Assembly (NCBI GenBank): GCA_002839245.1
Contig: PGXR01000159.1
Span: 1 to 6,657 of the forward strand
Direction: 5' to 3'
DNA: 6,657 bases
Origin: Spirochaetae bacterium HGW-Spirochaetae-7
Lineage (GTDB): Bacteria; Spirochaetota; Spirochaetia; Treponematales; UBA12059
Positions 5,695 to 6,657 of this stretch are shown here, in pieces (the first letter of the stretch is position 1; every line of letters begins with the position of its first letter). A program made the position numbers and the translations under genes. The notes below the pieces were generated by a model. The model was given only the letters and a program-made list of their open reading frames with translations, made no database searches and had not been told where the DNA came from.

Positions 5695-6297
5695 TCACCA
5701 CGAAACGCTTGCTGCGACGGGGACGGCTGACGCATAGAGGTCCGCCGCTTTCATCGAGAACGACGCCTTCCTTCCGGCGATGGTGAAACCCCGCGCCGTC
5801 TTGGGAATCCTGGGCAAATCGAACGTCAGGTTTACGGTATAGTCGGCGAAAGCGACGCGTACGAATTCGACCAGGTCGGGATCCGTGGGTGAAATCCCCC
5901 CGGATAGGGTCAACGACAGTGTTGACGTTCCTCCGCTTTCGCCGTAGACGGCGAGTTTGCCTTCGGGGTCGAGGAACGAGGCAAACGCCGCAACCGACGG
6001 GAAGGCCAGCGCGGCGGTGACGGTGAACGATTCGCCGCCGTCCTTGCGCGACCATGAGCGCAACTGGCCTCCGGCACGCGTCGCCGCCAGCTCCATGTCG
6101 TCACGGCCGACCGGCAGCGGCAGGTACGCCGCGTTGGCGCCCAGCTTTCCGAGTTCGTCGACGGCCGTCGATACGGTATAGGTCATCAACAGTTCCACCG
6201 CGCCGTCGGCTGCGATGCGTCCATTGGCGTCGATGCCGATGCACGAGGCGAGAAGGAGGGCAAGAGCCAGGAACAGGCAGGAACGGCAATGTTTCAT
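5695..6297 (-). CDS. Small lipoprotein, possibly LppM/DUF3153-like (200 residues)
   Basis: An exported lipoprotein of unknown function. The signal peptide carries H3 and R5, a leucine/alanine core (8-17) and lipobox LASC with lipidated C19; C4 and C7 are two extra cysteines in the n-region. The mature part is predicted beta-rich: a strand right after the lipid anchor (GRIAADGAVELLMTYTVS, 26-43), a middle region about 65-135, and a C-terminal set of strands (YTVNLTFDLPRIPK, then FTIAGRKASFSM) ending in a final tryptophan. This plan, a membrane-proximal strand with an acidic/glycine turn and a last beta unit following an LP motif, recalls LppM/DUF3153 lipoproteins; I hold that only tentatively. 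The ATG at 6295-6297 has no Shine-Dalgarno but a promoter ends seven bases upstream. It lies between the ylxP-like gene and the larger lipoprotein gene, with which it is probably co-transcribed. Confidence 0.87.
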   Translation of the reverse strand: MKHCRSCLFLALALLLASCIGIDANGRIAADGAVELLMTYTVSTAVDELGKLGANAAYLPLPVGRDDMELAATRAGGQLRSWSRKDGGESFTVTAALAFPSVAAFASFLDPEGKLAVYGESGGTSTLSLTLSGGISPTDPDLVEFVRVAFADYTVNLTFDLPRIPKTARGFTIAGRKASFSMKAADLYASAVPVAASVSW

Positions 6298-6304
6298 GGT
6301 GATA

Positions 6305-6333
6305 AAAATAGCCCAAATGTGTCGGGTTGTCGA
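6305..6333 (-). promoter_or_regulatory. Promoter of the 200-residue lipoprotein, nearly leaderless
   Basis: On the minus strand TCGACA (6328-6333, 5 of 6) and TATTTT (6305-6310, 4 of 6) are 17 bp apart. Only seven bases (6298-6304) separate the -10 box from the ATG, so transcription would begin at or within a few bases of the start codon. The missing ribosome binding site agrees with this. Confidence 0.42.
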
Positions 6334-6353
6334 GGCTTCGTATCGAGGGAGCG

Positions 6354-6373
6354 GTCGTCTCGGTAAAGACGAC
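6354..6373 (-). terminator. Hairpin just after the YlxP-like gene
   Basis: GTCGTCT (6354-6360) and AGACGAC (6367-6373) form a perfect 7-bp stem with a 6-nt loop, beginning three bases after the TGA at 6377-6379 in the minus-strand direction. A competing AGAC/GTCT pairing (6367-6370 with 6374-6377) shares one arm. No T-run follows, so termination would be inefficient or of the T-less kind; it may instead only protect the 3' end. Confidence 0.33.
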
Positions 6374-6376
6374 GTC

Positions 6377-6657
6377 TCAATCGAAACGTTCGCTGGCTAT
6401 GGATGAGTCGTGGATACGCAGCGAGAATTCGCCTTCTATGACCGCGAGCGCCTTGCGCATGACCGTTTCACCGAATTCGGTGGAGTTCGAGACTATGGCT
6501 GCGCCAAGTTCGGCAAAGCGCAGTGAATCCTGCAGGTCCGTCTCCGCGCACGATACGTGGAACCGCAGCCTGAGCTTGTCCTTTATTGACTTGACGACCC
6601 GCCGTTTGTCCTTGAGGCTCGACGACTCGGGCACCTCGAATATGACCTGGAGCATCG
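6377..6657 (-). CDS. ylxP: YlxP-like DUF503 family protein, probably missing its first residues
   Basis: A small cytoplasmic protein of the DUF503 family, whose members usually have 90-100 residues and often sit in the nusA-infB-rbfA region, linked to ribosome maturation; the molecular role is not well defined. The signature is clear: SLKDKRRVVKSIKDKLRLRF, then VSCAETDLQDSLRFAELGAAIVSN, matching the family pattern SLKxKR...VAExDxQD...A.LG.A.VSN. An ATG at 6653-6655 gives 92 residues, but family members usually have about 15 residues between the initial Met and SLKDKR and here there are only 11. The frame stays open into the edge, where the preceding codon ends in CG (Ser, Thr, Ala or Pro), so the true start is probably a few codons beyond the window. 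Downstream come two lipoproteins, not rbfA. Confidence 0.9.
   Translation of the reverse strand, partial: MLQVIFEVPESSSLKDKRRVVKSIKDKLRLRFHVSCAETDLQDSLRFAELGAAIVSNSTEFGETVMRKALAVIEGEFSLRIHDSSIASERFD

Noticed and set aside
1..6657. CRISPR arrays, tRNAs, insertion sequences, toxin-antitoxin pairs or defence genes
   Set aside because: No regularly spaced repeats, cloverleaf-like sequence, terminal inverted repeats with a transposase, or small paired frames were seen on either strand.

Overview
The window is GC-rich bacterial DNA (roughly 60% G+C by eye) and densely coding. It carries seven protein genes, two of them cut by the window edges. I see no tRNA, rRNA, CRISPR array, insertion sequence or phage gene. 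Two lipoproteins with LASC and LAAC lipoboxes, a pyruvate phosphate dikinase and several unfamiliar conserved-looking proteins would fit a high-GC member of the Spirochaetota. That assignment is an inference from overall character; no marker gene settles it.

Layout. On the minus strand at the left edge lies the N-terminal part of pyruvate phosphate dikinase (1-312). Upstream of it, on the same strand, is a 388-residue protein (376-1542) that I do not recognise; its C-terminal third looks like a decayed GHKL/histidine-kinase-type ATPase fold. A divergent promoter region follows (about 1543-1650), with two sigma-70-type promoters whose -35 boxes stand back to back. To the right, on the plus strand, are a large polytopic membrane protein (1651-3297) and DNA polymerase IV, dinB (3294-4478). 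They overlap by ATGA and so form a tightly coupled two-gene unit.

The right part is on the minus strand. In transcription order it holds the end of a YlxP/DUF503 gene (6377 to the right edge), a 200-residue lipoprotein (5695-6297) and a 395-residue lipoprotein (4456-5643). The last gene converges on dinB and overlaps it by 23 bp.

How the genes relate. The dikinase belongs to PPi-linked glycolysis/gluconeogenesis. The two lipoproteins probably form one envelope unit. Pol IV is tied at the translational level to an envelope protein of unknown role, the most unusual pairing here. Two genes (starts at 1651 and 6297) have no Shine-Dalgarno sequence, and in each the best promoter sits almost on the start codon, which points to leaderless or nearly leaderless mRNAs. 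No complete new defence, mobile or biosynthetic system can be seen; the items of interest are single-gene oddities and regulatory layout.
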